64,000 nt of DNA from Catenisphaera adipataccumulans (GTDB taxonomy: Bacteria; Bacillota_I; Bacilli_A; Erysipelotrichales; Erysipelotrichaceae): positions 186,001 to 250,000 of the forward strand of contig NZ_JACHHK010000002.1 in the NCBI RefSeq assembly GCF_014202755.1, in the 5' to 3' direction. Below, piece after piece: positions 56,634-64,000 of this stretch. Each line of letters opens with the position of its first letter. The stretch's first letter is position 1. Below the pieces are notes generated by a model. That model saw nothing but the letters and a program-made list of their open reading frames with translations, searched no databases and was not told the origin of the DNA. Position numbers and translations under genes: made by a program.

Positions 56634-56675
56634 AAAAGACTGTTGATTTTCTGCTCAACAGTCTTTTAGTTTTTT
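56634..56675. terminator. Bidirectional terminator
   Basis: A 13-bp perfect stem AAAAGACTGTTGA / TCAACAGTCTTTT followed by AGTTTTTT, between the TetR gene and the end of the minus-strand redox operon. Confidence 0.88.
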
Positions 56676-57195
56676 ATTCGGCCAGTGCGATCGTTACGGT
56701 GACATCACCGCTGCCGAGAATTTCTTTCAGTTCCGATGCGGAAACATCTTTGATCTTTCCCAGCCGGGTGAAGTTCCATGAATTTGGTGCATAGTATATT
56801 ACGAACTGATTGCCTTGATAAAGGATAAGATCACCTGCTTTTGTCGTGATTTGTTTATTGTTGGTCGGCAGGCTGGTTCCCAGGTCACCGACTTTTTCCA
56901 TGTTCGCATAATCACTCATATTTATCGTAAGAGGACCTTCAGCCAGCAAGTTTTTCAGTGCTTCCGCAGAAGAATTGTCCGCAAGCTCAGCGGTCAGGGT
57001 CGTGTTGTTTATTGTTAAGGTAATCATTGTTTCGTCTCCTTCTTGTGATGTATTCGTATTCGTTTCTGTCTGTGTATTTTCTTTTTGTTTCTGTTGGTCG
57101 GCTGATGAAGTACCATTTTGTCCGCTGCAGGCAGACAAAGAAAAGGAAACGATCATGGCGATCAGCAGGATCAGCCATTTTTTATCTTGTTTCAT
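56674..57195 (-). CDS. Cyclophilin-like lipoprotein
   Basis: A 173-residue protein with a lipobox (VSFSLSACSG), a Gln/Thr-rich linker and a cyclophilin-like domain (ITLTINNTTLTAELADNSSA, EALKNLL, AGDLILYQGNQFVIYYAPNS). The domain aligns with the C-terminal half of the flavodoxin fusion at 31408. It is the last gene of the minus-strand operon beginning at 60703. Probably a surface or membrane-tethered partner of the redox enzymes; no activity is known. Confidence 0.82.
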   Translation of the reverse strand: MKQDKKWLILLIAMIVSFSLSACSGQNGTSSADQQKQKENTQTETNTNTSQEGDETMITLTINNTTLTAELADNSSAEALKNLLAEGPLTINMSDYANMEKVGDLGTSLPTNNKQITTKAGDLILYQGNQFVIYYAPNSWNFTRLGKIKDVSASELKEILGSGDVTVTIALAE

Positions 57196-57252
57196 AAAAC
57201 CCTCCTTACGGATGATTCAATACTTTTGATCAGACAGCATGCTTTGCATATC

Positions 57253-58224
57253 TTATTTTAGATAGGTATTCATGAAGCTTTCGATCTTATCGAATGGAAT
57301 GACATCCATGTTGTCGTACAGATCGGTGTGGACCGCACCTGGGATGATCATCAGCTCTTTGTTGTCGCCTTTCAGTTTCTTGAATGCATCTTTTGTAAAA
57401 TAGCAGCTATGCGCTTTTTCACCATGAATCATGAGCACGGCGTTGCGGATCTCCGAAGCATAGCAGTGGATCGGCATATTTAAGAAAGACAGGGAAGAAG
57501 TGACATTCCAGCCGCCGTTTGAATTGACCGATCGATCATGATAGGCTCTGTGCTTATAATAAGCGACATAGTCTTTGACAAAGAACGGTGCATCCTCGGG
57601 CGCTTCTTCCGGAAGACCTCCGGCCAGCGCGTAAGTGCCGCTGCGGTAGTCTGCCGTACGTTGTGCATTGAGCTGCTCTCTTAATTGATAGCGGTCCTCT
57701 TCGCTCATGGCATCAAAGTAGCCGTTTGCGGTCATACGGCTCATATCATACATGGTAGAAGTTACGGTCGCTTTGATCCGGGTATCCATAGCAGCGACAT
57801 TCAGGGCCATGCCGCCCCAGCCGCAGATGCCGATAATACCAATTTTTTCCGGATCGACATTCTCCTGCACGGAGAGAAAATCCACCGCTGCACTGAAATC
57901 TTCGGTGTTGATATCCGGCGAAGCGACGGCTCTTGGCTGACCGCCGCTTTCTCCGGTATAAGAAGGATCAAAGGCAATGGTCAGAAATCCTCGTTCTGCC
58001 ATTTCCTGTGCATAGAGCCCGGATGCTTGTTCTTTACAAGATCCGAACGGTCCGGCTACCGCGATCGCAGCCAATTTACCGGAAGCATTCTTCGGTGTGT
58101 ACATATCTGCCGCCAGCGTAATGCCGTAGCGATTGTGGAAAGTAATTTTGCGATGATCGACTTTATCGCTTTTCGGAAAGGTCTTATCCCATTCTTGTGT
58201 TAATGTTAACTTTTGTTCCTGCAT
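57253..58224 (-). CDS. Alpha/beta hydrolase (DLH/YcjY-like)
   Basis: A 323-residue paralogue of the island hydrolase at 34105, sharing ITFHNRYGITLAADMYTP, KEQASGLYAQEMAERGF and the elbow GICGWGGMA. In the elbow the nucleophile position reads Trp, not Ser or Cys, unlike ICAS in the island copy, so the nucleophile may be the Cys two residues earlier or the enzyme may have changed. The C-terminal GAVHTDLYD holds the His. It lies between the NADPH-FMN reductase and the lipoprotein. Confidence 0.8.
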   Translation of the reverse strand: MQEQKLTLTQEWDKTFPKSDKVDHRKITFHNRYGITLAADMYTPKNASGKLAAIAVAGPFGSCKEQASGLYAQEMAERGFLTIAFDPSYTGESGGQPRAVASPDINTEDFSAAVDFLSVQENVDPEKIGIIGICGWGGMALNVAAMDTRIKATVTSTMYDMSRMTANGYFDAMSEEDRYQLREQLNAQRTADYRSGTYALAGGLPEEAPEDAPFFVKDYVAYYKHRAYHDRSVNSNGGWNVTSSLSFLNMPIHCYASEIRNAVLMIHGEKAHSCYFTKDAFKKLKGDNKELMIIPGAVHTDLYDNMDVIPFDKIESFMNTYLK

Positions 58225-58255
58225 TTGTTTGTCCTCCTGGCTCTATCTTTATGTT

Positions 58256-58780
58256 TTACAGGGAAGCACCCAGCATGCGTGCTTCTTCGCGTTTTGCTTC
58301 TGATTTATTTTCAGATCCGTGGGCAGTAATGATCCCGGCATCTTCAAGTCCCATGTATTCAATGAAATTTTTATGATAGGAATAGAATGCTGCTTCATAA
58401 ACCTGATCTGCTCCGGAACTCAGCAGCATCGCGATCTTACGCAGTTTCAGCTGTCCTGGTGCGCCGATGGCATAGAAGCGGTCGATCGCACATTTCAGCT
58501 GACCGCTGAAACCATGATAGTAGATCGGCAAAGCTAGGACGAGCGCGTCTGCCTGCTGAAGCAGCGGATAGATTTTCTGCATATCATCGTTCTGTACACA
58601 TTTGCCGCGGCCTTTGGTATGGCAGTATTCGCAGCCTAGGCATCCATGAAGATCCAGCCGGGCCACATCAACTTCTGTGACTTCATGGCCCTTGGAAACC
58701 GCACCTTCTTTCAAGGCGTCAACCAAGGCTTTGGTATTTCCGTTCGGGCGCGGACTGCCGTTTAGGATCAGTACTTTCAT
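58256..58780 (-). CDS. NADPH-dependent FMN reductase / flavodoxin-like oxidoreductase
   Basis: A 174-residue protein with the FMN loop LILNGSPRPNGNTKALVDAL and ADALVLALPIYYHGFSGQLK. A CEYCHTKGRGKC segment, typical of the iron-sulfur flavoprotein-like NAD(P)H oxidoreductases of anaerobes, lies between them. It reduces flavins or electrophilic substrates. It overlaps the small helical protein by 4 bp, within the LysR-divergent redox operon. Confidence 0.85.
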   Translation of the reverse strand: MKVLILNGSPRPNGNTKALVDALKEGAVSKGHEVTEVDVARLDLHGCLGCEYCHTKGRGKCVQNDDMQKIYPLLQQADALVLALPIYYHGFSGQLKCAIDRFYAIGAPGQLKLRKIAMLLSSGADQVYEAAFYSYHKNFIEYMGLEDAGIITAHGSENKSEAKREEARMLGASL

Positions 58781-59010
58781 AGGGTTCTCCTTTCCTGTTT
58801 TTCCAGTTCATAGGACAAGTAATCCAGACATTCCAGATGTCGGTTTTCTTGATGAAGTTTTTCAAGAATCTTTGTGCGTTTCATTGCCAGATCACGCAGC
58901 TGGGATTCAAGGTCACCGCTGTTTACATAGGTCATGAACCGCTCTGCTGTGGCCTTGGTATAGCCGGCATCCAGCAGATTCTGATAGATTTCCTCCGGTG
59001 TTCGATGCAT
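58777..59010 (-). CDS. Small helical protein, unknown
   Basis: About 77 residues from ATG 59010, which has GAGGAAT upstream: MHRTPEEIYQNLLDAGYTKA, ERFMTYVNSGD, and HRHLECLDYLSYELEK at the end. It is all-helical and lacks a recognised domain. Similar small proteins often accompany flavodoxin-type reductases in gut Firmicutes. It is coupled with the NADPH-FMN reductase and lies 13 bp after the dehydrogenase. Confidence 0.65.
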   Translation of the reverse strand: MHRTPEEIYQNLLDAGYTKATAERFMTYVNSGDLESQLRDLAMKRTKILEKLHQENRHLECLDYLSYELEKQERRTL

Positions 59011-59023
59011 GTTTTGATTCCTC

Positions 59024-60193
59024 TCAGAGACTTTCTTTGAAGATCTCTGCGATCTCTTTTTCATCCAGGACCTTATAACCGCCGTTCAGAACAATGGTTC
59101 CTTTCACTAGATCAGGAATCATGCTTTCATCTGCGCCAAGATCTGTGATGTTCATAACGAGGCCCAGTTCCTGCATCCATTGCTGCATGGCAGAAAGTCC
59201 GGCTTCCGCAATCTCGCGGTCGGATTTGCCTTCCGGGTCGACATTCCATACGGTTTTGGCAAACCGCACGAATTTCTTCAGACCATACGGCATAATATGT
59301 TTGTAATAAGGGATGGAAACAGCTGCCAGTGTCATGCCGTGCGTCGCATTCGTTACAGCACCGACTGCCTGACCAAGCATGTGGACCATCCAGTCTGTGG
59401 TCTTGCCCTTTCCGGTCAAGGTATTGAGGGCCCAGGTTGCCGACCACATCAAGTTGGAGCGGGCTTCATAATTCTGCGGATCTTGATTGGCGATGCGGCT
59501 GGAATGAACGACCGAGCGCATCAGTCCTTCAGCGATATAATCGCTGGTATTGTCGTCTTCGCCGGAGAAATATTGTTCACAGATATGATTGAAAATATCA
59601 TAGCTGCCCGAAACCATCTGATAATGCGGGAGGGTCATCGTATAGCGCGGATTCAGGATCGAGAAGCGCGGCATGATCTTTTCATCTTGGAAAACATGGC
59701 CGATCTTGAGCTTTTGATCCGGATTTGTGATCACAGCACCAGAATTCATTTCCGAGCCGGTTCCGACCATGGTCAGAACCGTACCGACCGGAAGTGTTTC
59801 GCATTCTGGTTCTTCAAATTTCAAGTAGTACTTCTCCCAAGGATCACCATCATAATGAACAGAGACGGAAAGCGCCTTGGAATAGTCGATGACGGAACCG
59901 CCGCCGACCGCAAGGATGAAATCTGCCTTTGCCTCTCGGGCAATCTGGATTCCTTCTTTCAGTTTTTCAACGGTCGGATTCGGCATGATACCGGAAATTT
60001 CCGTTACGGTCTTTCCTGTATCTTTGAGAACTTTCATGACATCATCGTAGATGCCGTTTCTTTTGATGGAACCGCCGCCGTAAGCCAGAATGACATTGTC
60101 GCCATATTTTTTCAGTTCTTCAGGCAGATGCTCTAAGGCATGTTCTCCGAAATAAAGTTTTGTCGGGGTGCAGTAAGAAAAATCTCCAAGCAT
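59024..60193 (-). CDS. Iron-containing alcohol dehydrogenase (BDH type)
   Basis: A 389-residue group III alcohol dehydrogenase. It has the cofactor motif VGGGSVIDYSKA, then metal ligands in GSYDIFNHICEQYF (Asp and His) and in VHMLG and NATHGMTLA (two His). It resembles NADPH-dependent butanol dehydrogenases (YqhD/BdhA) that reduce aldehydes. Its first 37 codons are duplicated almost perfectly at 30464-30575 in the guaA island. It lies second in the operon, 57 bp after the cyclophilin-like gene. Confidence 0.92.
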   Translation of the reverse strand: MLGDFSYCTPTKLYFGEHALEHLPEELKKYGDNVILAYGGGSIKRNGIYDDVMKVLKDTGKTVTEISGIMPNPTVEKLKEGIQIAREAKADFILAVGGGSVIDYSKALSVSVHYDGDPWEKYYLKFEEPECETLPVGTVLTMVGTGSEMNSGAVITNPDQKLKIGHVFQDEKIMPRFSILNPRYTMTLPHYQMVSGSYDIFNHICEQYFSGEDDNTSDYIAEGLMRSVVHSSRIANQDPQNYEARSNLMWSATWALNTLTGKGKTTDWMVHMLGQAVGAVTNATHGMTLAAVSIPYYKHIMPYGLKKFVRFAKTVWNVDPEGKSDREIAEAGLSAMQQWMQELGLVMNITDLGADESMIPDLVKGTIVLNGGYKVLDEKEIAEIFKESL

Positions 60194-60250
60194 TTTTTAT
60201 CCTCCTTTGTTCTTGAAAGCAATTTCGATTTGTATCATTTTATCAATCGG

Positions 60251-60703
60251 TTATCTGGCAAGTTCAATTGTCACATCATAACTGCCGTCCAGCGCATTGA
60301 TATCTGCAATTGGCGAAGTGATGACACCGATATTGACTTGATATCCAAATTGATCCGACATTTCCTCACCCATAAAGAGAATCGTGAAGTACGGTGCATC
60401 AATGGAATAATCGATATCTCCGTTCAGCCATCCATAATGTACTTCGTCTTCGTTGTAGGGGAGCTTGTCCATCACGCCGCAGAAATCATGTGAATACCGG
60501 CTCACGTGAACCGTGTACGGAAGCTTTTTGATCAATGATTTAGCAGTTTCACTGTCGTTCAGAACACCGCTGATCACAGCATCTTCACCAAAACGAATAT
60601 TGATCTTTGTCCCATTTTCCGGCGGGATCCTTGTGGCGATCGTTTTGTCATCGGTCTGGATCTGTGCATCCTCCGCTGCCAGACGTTTGGAATTTTTCTT
60701 CAT
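60251..60703 (-). CDS. Cyclophilin-like protein (cytoplasmic form)
   Basis: About 150 residues from ATG 60703, preceded by AAAGGAGG. The sequence RLAAEDAQIQTDDKTIATRI, then INIRFGEDAVISGVLN and HYGWLNGDIDYSIDAPYFTI, matches the domain of the island lipoprotein at 32565, but there is no lipobox. First gene of the six-gene minus-strand operon diverging from LysR. The family is called cyclophilin-like by fold; peptidyl-prolyl isomerase activity is not expected. Confidence 0.8.
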   Translation of the reverse strand: MKKNSKRLAAEDAQIQTDDKTIATRIPPENGTKINIRFGEDAVISGVLNDSETAKSLIKKLPYTVHVSRYSHDFCGVMDKLPYNEDEVHYGWLNGDIDYSIDAPYFTILFMGEEMSDQFGYQVNIGVITSPIADINALDGSYDVTIELAR

Positions 60704-60771
60704 TTTATTACCTCCTTTATAGGGTTGATTTCTAACCGTTCGGTTTTCGAAATCATGTATTTGTTTATCTC

Positions 60772-60868
60772 CTTTGTTCATCTTTAGTATAGAAGCTGTA
60801 ATATAAAATTGGAAATATTTTGTCTAAATGCATTTGCATAGATAATAATTATGATATAATCAAAAGAA
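60772..60868. promoter_or_regulatory. LysR-type divergent control region
   Basis: Contains the dyad ATGCA-TT-TGCAT (60828-60839) and an extended -10 TGATATAAT (60852-60860) for the LysR gene. It aligns over its length with the island region 35101-35200, which supports a shared operator. Confidence 0.65.
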
Positions 60869-60885
60869 AAAGGTGGGACATGACT

Positions 60886-61806
60886 ATGGAACTGCGTGTA
60901 TTGGAATACTTTCTTGCGGTTGCACGAGAACAGAACATCACGGCTGCTGCGGAATCTCTGCACCTGACTCAGCCGACGCTTTCTGTACAGCTAAAAGCGC
61001 TGGAAAATGAACTGGGAAAACAGTTGCTGGTGCGTGGTACGAAGGGGCCCCGAAAGGTGACTTTGACCGAAGAAGGGAAACTGCTGCGTGCTCGTGCGGA
61101 AGAAATCTTAAGCCTGGTAGAAAAGACCGAAGGTGAAATATCTCAGTCGGATGATACGGCGGCAGGTGATGTTTATATTGGTGCCGGAGAGACGGATACA
61201 ATTCGTGTTTTTGCCCGGGCCGCAAAGAAACTGCAGAAAAGCTGCCCGGATATCCATTATCACTTTATGAGCGGCAATGCGGCCTTTGTGATGGAGCAGC
61301 TGGATAAAGGCCTGATCGATTTTGGTCTGATATTTGTGGATGTGAATCCGAAAAAATATGAAATTCTGCGTATTCCCATGCAAGAACGTTGGGGCGTGCT
61401 GATGCGTCGTGATGATCCGCTGGCACAGAAGCAGAACATTACCCCGGACGATCTGACAGGACTGCCTTTGATCATCTCTTCCCAGGGCAATGCCAGAAAG
61501 CAATTGGCAGGCTGGATGCATCAACCAGAGTCGCGTCTGAACATCAAGGCAACATATAATCTGATTTTGAATGCGGCGATTCTAAGCGATGAGGGCTTTG
61601 GCTATACCATTGGTTTTGACAAGCTTCTGAATACCGCACTGGATCCGGGAAATTCGTCTCTGTGCTTTAAACCGCTTTTTCCTGTCGTAGAAGCGGAAGC
61701 AATCATTGTTTGGAAGAAATACCAGATTTTTTCAAGAGCGGCAGGCCGTTTTCTGGAGCAGATCCGACAGGAACTCTATCCATCGGAAAAATCGACTTCG
61801 GACTGA
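60886..61806 (+). CDS. LysR-family transcriptional regulator
   Basis: A 306-residue LysR protein. Its winged helix (MELRVLEYFLAVAREQNITA, AAESLHLTQPTLSVQLKALE) is followed by a full effector domain (AGDVYIGAGETDTIRVFARA, IDFGLIFVDVNPKKY). AGGTGG suggests ATG 60886; ATG 60880 is possible. It diverges from the redox operon, its likely target. The island holds a broken copy at 35214. Confidence 0.92.
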   Translation: MELRVLEYFLAVAREQNITAAAESLHLTQPTLSVQLKALENELGKQLLVRGTKGPRKVTLTEEGKLLRARAEEILSLVEKTEGEISQSDDTAAGDVYIGAGETDTIRVFARAAKKLQKSCPDIHYHFMSGNAAFVMEQLDKGLIDFGLIFVDVNPKKYEILRIPMQERWGVLMRRDDPLAQKQNITPDDLTGLPLIISSQGNARKQLAGWMHQPESRLNIKATYNLILNAAILSDEGFGYTIGFDKLLNTALDPGNSSLCFKPLFPVVEAEAIIVWKKYQIFSRAAGRFLEQIRQELYPSEKSTSD

Positions 61807-61818
61807 TTTAAGAACAGT

Positions 61819-62706
61819 TTAAACCGCAAAGTCAGGATGACGGTGATAAATGGATTGAATGATTTCGATGAAGTTAGTAATCAAAGCACGATTGTCAGAG
61901 GCATGGGTGCACAGCACACAAGGTATTGTCTCTTCGCAGTCAAAAGGGATCCAGCAAAATTCTTCATTGTGGTCATTGAGGAATCCTGGCGAAAGTACAA
62001 TTGCGCGGCCGGCTGCGACATTGGTCAAGGAGGTGTCATGATCGTCACTGTTGAAATAGTGGATCTTCTGTGTTTCGATCATGCGCTGCTGAACTTGTCT
62101 TAAAGGCGCCTGAGAAGGACCGCCGACCATGAGTGTCCGTCCGTCAAGATCTTCCGGCTCGATCAATGATTTCTTTGCCAGAAGATCATCTTTTCTCACG
62201 ACCAGATAAATGCGTGAATCAAACAGGTCATGAATGCGGATATCCGGGATATGACTGACTTCGTCTTTGATGGCAAATAGAATATCTTGTTCGCCTTGAA
62301 GAAAGGAATCAATACCGTGATCCCAATCAAAGGGCGGCGAGATAAGGATGCCGGAATCGGAATCGGAAATTTCCCGGATCGCCTGCGGCAGGAAATAGAG
62401 TGCCGATCGGATCGGCAGGACGATCCGGATGTTTTCTCTATAGATCGAAGAATAGTTCTGGCCTTGTTCAATGGCTTTGCGCAGTTCTGCCCGGATCCCG
62501 CGGAGACTGGCCACAAACTGCAGACCGGCCGGCGTGATGCTGGTCTTTTTATTGCTCCTGTCAAAAATGGTAAAGCCGATTTCCTGTTCGGCACTATGGA
62601 TCTGATAGGTCAGCGTAGGCTGAGAGATATAAAGGTTTTCGGCTGCCCGATTGAAGTTCAAAGTCTCTGCCAGTTCAAGAATGTAATCGATTTGCTTGGT
62701 ATTCAT
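61819..62706 (-). CDS. LysR-family transcriptional regulator
   Basis: A 295-residue LysR protein with helix-turn-helix IDYILELAETLNFNRAAENL, YISQPTLTYQIHSAEQEIGF and a substrate-binding-like effector domain. It belongs to a different subgroup from the regulator at 60886. It converges with that gene (12-bp gap, no clear hairpin) and diverges from the SDR-flavodoxin genes, which it probably controls. Confidence 0.92.
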   Translation of the reverse strand: MNTKQIDYILELAETLNFNRAAENLYISQPTLTYQIHSAEQEIGFTIFDRSNKKTSITPAGLQFVASLRGIRAELRKAIEQGQNYSSIYRENIRIVLPIRSALYFLPQAIREISDSDSGILISPPFDWDHGIDSFLQGEQDILFAIKDEVSHIPDIRIHDLFDSRIYLVVRKDDLLAKKSLIEPEDLDGRTLMVGGPSQAPLRQVQQRMIETQKIHYFNSDDHDTSLTNVAAGRAIVLSPGFLNDHNEEFCWIPFDCEETIPCVLCTHASDNRALITNFIEIIQSIYHRHPDFAV

Positions 62707-62831
62707 AAGGTCCTTCTTATTTAATAATTCTATTATAAATCAAATATTCCAATTAGAAAATATGATTTATTGGCAGTAAGATACAAGCATAAAGAAAACG
62801 AATGTTTCGACAGAAACACAGGAGGCTGAAG

Positions 62832-63668
62832 ATGAAAGATGTAATGTTAGTGATGGGCGCGGGACAAATCAGCATGGCCTGTGCCAGACGTGTTGGATAC
62901 GGCAAAAAGATTGTTCTCGGTGATAAGAATCTGGAACATGCAAGAACGATTGCAAAAACGATGAATGAAGCGGGTTTTGATGTAACACCAATGGCAGCAG
63001 ATCTTTCCTCACGGCAATCCATTCAGGCTATGATCGTAGAAGGACAGAAATATGGGGAGATCACGATGCTGATCAACGGTGCCGGTGTCTCACCGAGCCA
63101 GGCATCGATCGAAACGATCCTGAAAGTCGATCTGTACGGGACTGCAGTATTGCTGGAAGAAGTCGGCAAGGTCATCAAAGAAGGCGGATGCGGCATTACG
63201 ATTTCCAGTCAGTCCGGATGGCGGATGCCGCAGCTGACGGCGGAGCAAGACCGGGCACTGGCAGCTGCACCGACGGAAGAACTTCTTTCGCTGGATCTTC
63301 TTCAGCCGGAAAACATCCGGGATACGCTGCATGCCTATCAGCTGGCAAAGCGATGCAATGAGAAACGGGTGATGGGACAGTCTGTAGAATGGGGCAAACG
63401 CGGTGCCCGGATCAACGCCATCGCACCGGGCATTATTGTGACCCCGTTAGCGCTGGATGAATTCAATGGTCCGCGCGGCGACTTCTATAAAAATATGTTT
63501 GCGAAATGTCCGGCAGGCCGGCCGGGTACGGCAGATGAAGTTGCCAATGTGGCAGAGCTTCTGCTGTCCGATAAAGCTGCTTTTATCACGGGATCTACAT
63601 TTTTAATTGACGGCGGCGCAACTTCCTCTTATTTTTACGGCCCGCTGCAGCCTGCTGAATCTGAATAA
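62832..63668 (+). CDS. Short-chain dehydrogenase/reductase
   Basis: A 278-residue SDR. The nucleotide loop reads VMGAGQISMACA (GAGxxxxxC) instead of TGxxxGxG, and NGAG replaces NNAG. The active site keeps Ser in TISSQSGW and Tyr-xxx-Lys in AYQLAKRC. The C-terminus FITGSTFLIDGGATSSYF is canonical. The altered glycine loop is typical of an SDR subgroup found beside LysR genes in gut Firmicutes. GGAGG precedes ATG 62832. The flavodoxin gene follows after 15 bp. Confidence 0.88.
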   Translation: MKDVMLVMGAGQISMACARRVGYGKKIVLGDKNLEHARTIAKTMNEAGFDVTPMAADLSSRQSIQAMIVEGQKYGEITMLINGAGVSPSQASIETILKVDLYGTAVLLEEVGKVIKEGGCGITISSQSGWRMPQLTAEQDRALAAAPTEELLSLDLLQPENIRDTLHAYQLAKRCNEKRVMGQSVEWGKRGARINAIAPGIIVTPLALDEFNGPRGDFYKNMFAKCPAGRPGTADEVANVAELLLSDKAAFITGSTFLIDGGATSSYFYGPLQPAESE

Positions 63669-63683
63669 AAAAGGAGAATGAAT

Positions 63684-64000
63684 ATGGCGAAGAATTTGAT
63701 TATCTATTATTCCCGCAAGGGAGAAAACTATGTGAACGGCAGTGTCCGGAACCTTTCGAAAGGAAATACAGAATATGTTGCGGAGTTTATCCAGAAAGCG
63801 GTCGGCGGAGATCTGTTTGAGATTCAGACAGTAAAAGAGTACTCACCGTCTTATATGACCTGCATTGAAGAGGCAAAAGAAGAGCTGCGCAAAGAGGCGC
63901 GTCCGGAGCTGAAGGAATACCTGGATGATCTTTCCGATTATGAGAATATCTTCATCTGCGGTCCCTGCTGGTGGGGCATTTATCCGATGGCAATCTATTC
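63684..64000 (+). CDS. Flavodoxin-family protein, truncated by the window end
   Basis: Starts at ATG 63684 with AAAGGAG 6 bases upstream and is open to the window edge (105 codons seen). NLIIYYSRKGENYVNGS is the FMN loop, with an insertion (VRNLSKGNTEYVAEFI). YENIFICGPCWWGIYPMAIY is the conserved central strand. It follows the SDR in a LysR-linked operon and echoes the flavodoxin-redox pairing seen elsewhere in the window. Confidence 0.87.
   Translation, partial: MAKNLIIYYSRKGENYVNGSVRNLSKGNTEYVAEFIQKAVGGDLFEIQTVKEYSPSYMTCIEEAKEELRKEARPELKEYLDDLSDYENIFICGPCWWGIYPMAIY

Noticed and set aside
59180-60136. 318-codon plus-strand frame
   Set aside because: It lies opposite the alcohol dehydrogenase, whose motifs are clear; a shadow frame produced by codon bias.

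Overview
The window looks like the chromosome of a low-GC-lineage Gram-positive (Bacillota). The compact overlapping operons, strong GGAGG-type ribosome binding sites, PyrK/PyrDB-type pyrimidine synthesis, YkuL-like CBS proteins and gut-type redox clusters fit an anaerobic gut Firmicute, possibly of the Erysipelotrichia. That placement is inference; no rRNA or other marker is present. I see no tRNA, rRNA, CRISPR array or intact insertion sequence.

Positions 1-27072 are housekeeping core. They hold rmuC (partial), a divergent macro-domain protein, an MnmM-like methyltransferase, an SRAP peptidase, an orphan PTS IIC gene with a MalT/LuxR-type regulator, a secreted DUF885 metallopeptidase, xpt and two CBS proteins. 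These are followed by a complete pyrimidine operon (pyrB-pyrC-carA-carB-pyrK-pyrD-pyrF-pyrE) with a GntR regulator behind it. Then come rarA, the t6A operon (tsaE-tsaB-rimI-tsaD), a gamma carbonic anhydrase-like protein, a HAD hydrolase, psiE and guaA.

The 3' end of guaA is an integration hot spot. From 27010 to about 44726 there are five copies, increasingly diverged, of an attachment-site-like unit. The fullest copies consist of two 9-bp TTGGGTACA repeats exactly 11 bp apart, a copy of the guaA stop region and a copy of the guaA terminator hairpin. They cut the region into four modules. Module A holds an XRE regulator, a 3' integrase stub, a frameshifted MobC-like gene, a broken P4/D5-type primase-helicase, an origin-like repeat cluster and a redox operon with a dead LysR gene. 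Module B is a TetR-controlled SnoaL/acetyltransferase operon. Module C holds two small membrane or secreted proteins and a broken unknown gene. Module D holds a PadR-controlled ferredoxin/flavodoxin operon and a PadR-DUF2812 pair. No intact integrase is present, so the modules resemble an accretion of integrase-less, cis-mobilizable elements.

Positions 44987-56612 carry regulator-plus-effector units: MATE-MarR, a heterodimeric ABC exporter, an Asp/Glu-racemase family protein, a ureohydrolase-like protein with TetR, and an NAD-dependent epimerase with a divergent TetR.

Positions 56674-64000 hold a second, intact version of the redox operon. It encodes two cyclophilin-like proteins, an alpha/beta hydrolase, an NADPH-FMN reductase, a small protein and an iron-dependent alcohol dehydrogenase, all diverging from LysR. 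Next to it is a further LysR/SDR/flavodoxin unit. The island copy in module A and this copy share gene families, a conserved LysR intergenic region, and a 112-bp stretch of the alcohol dehydrogenase gene that differs at one base.
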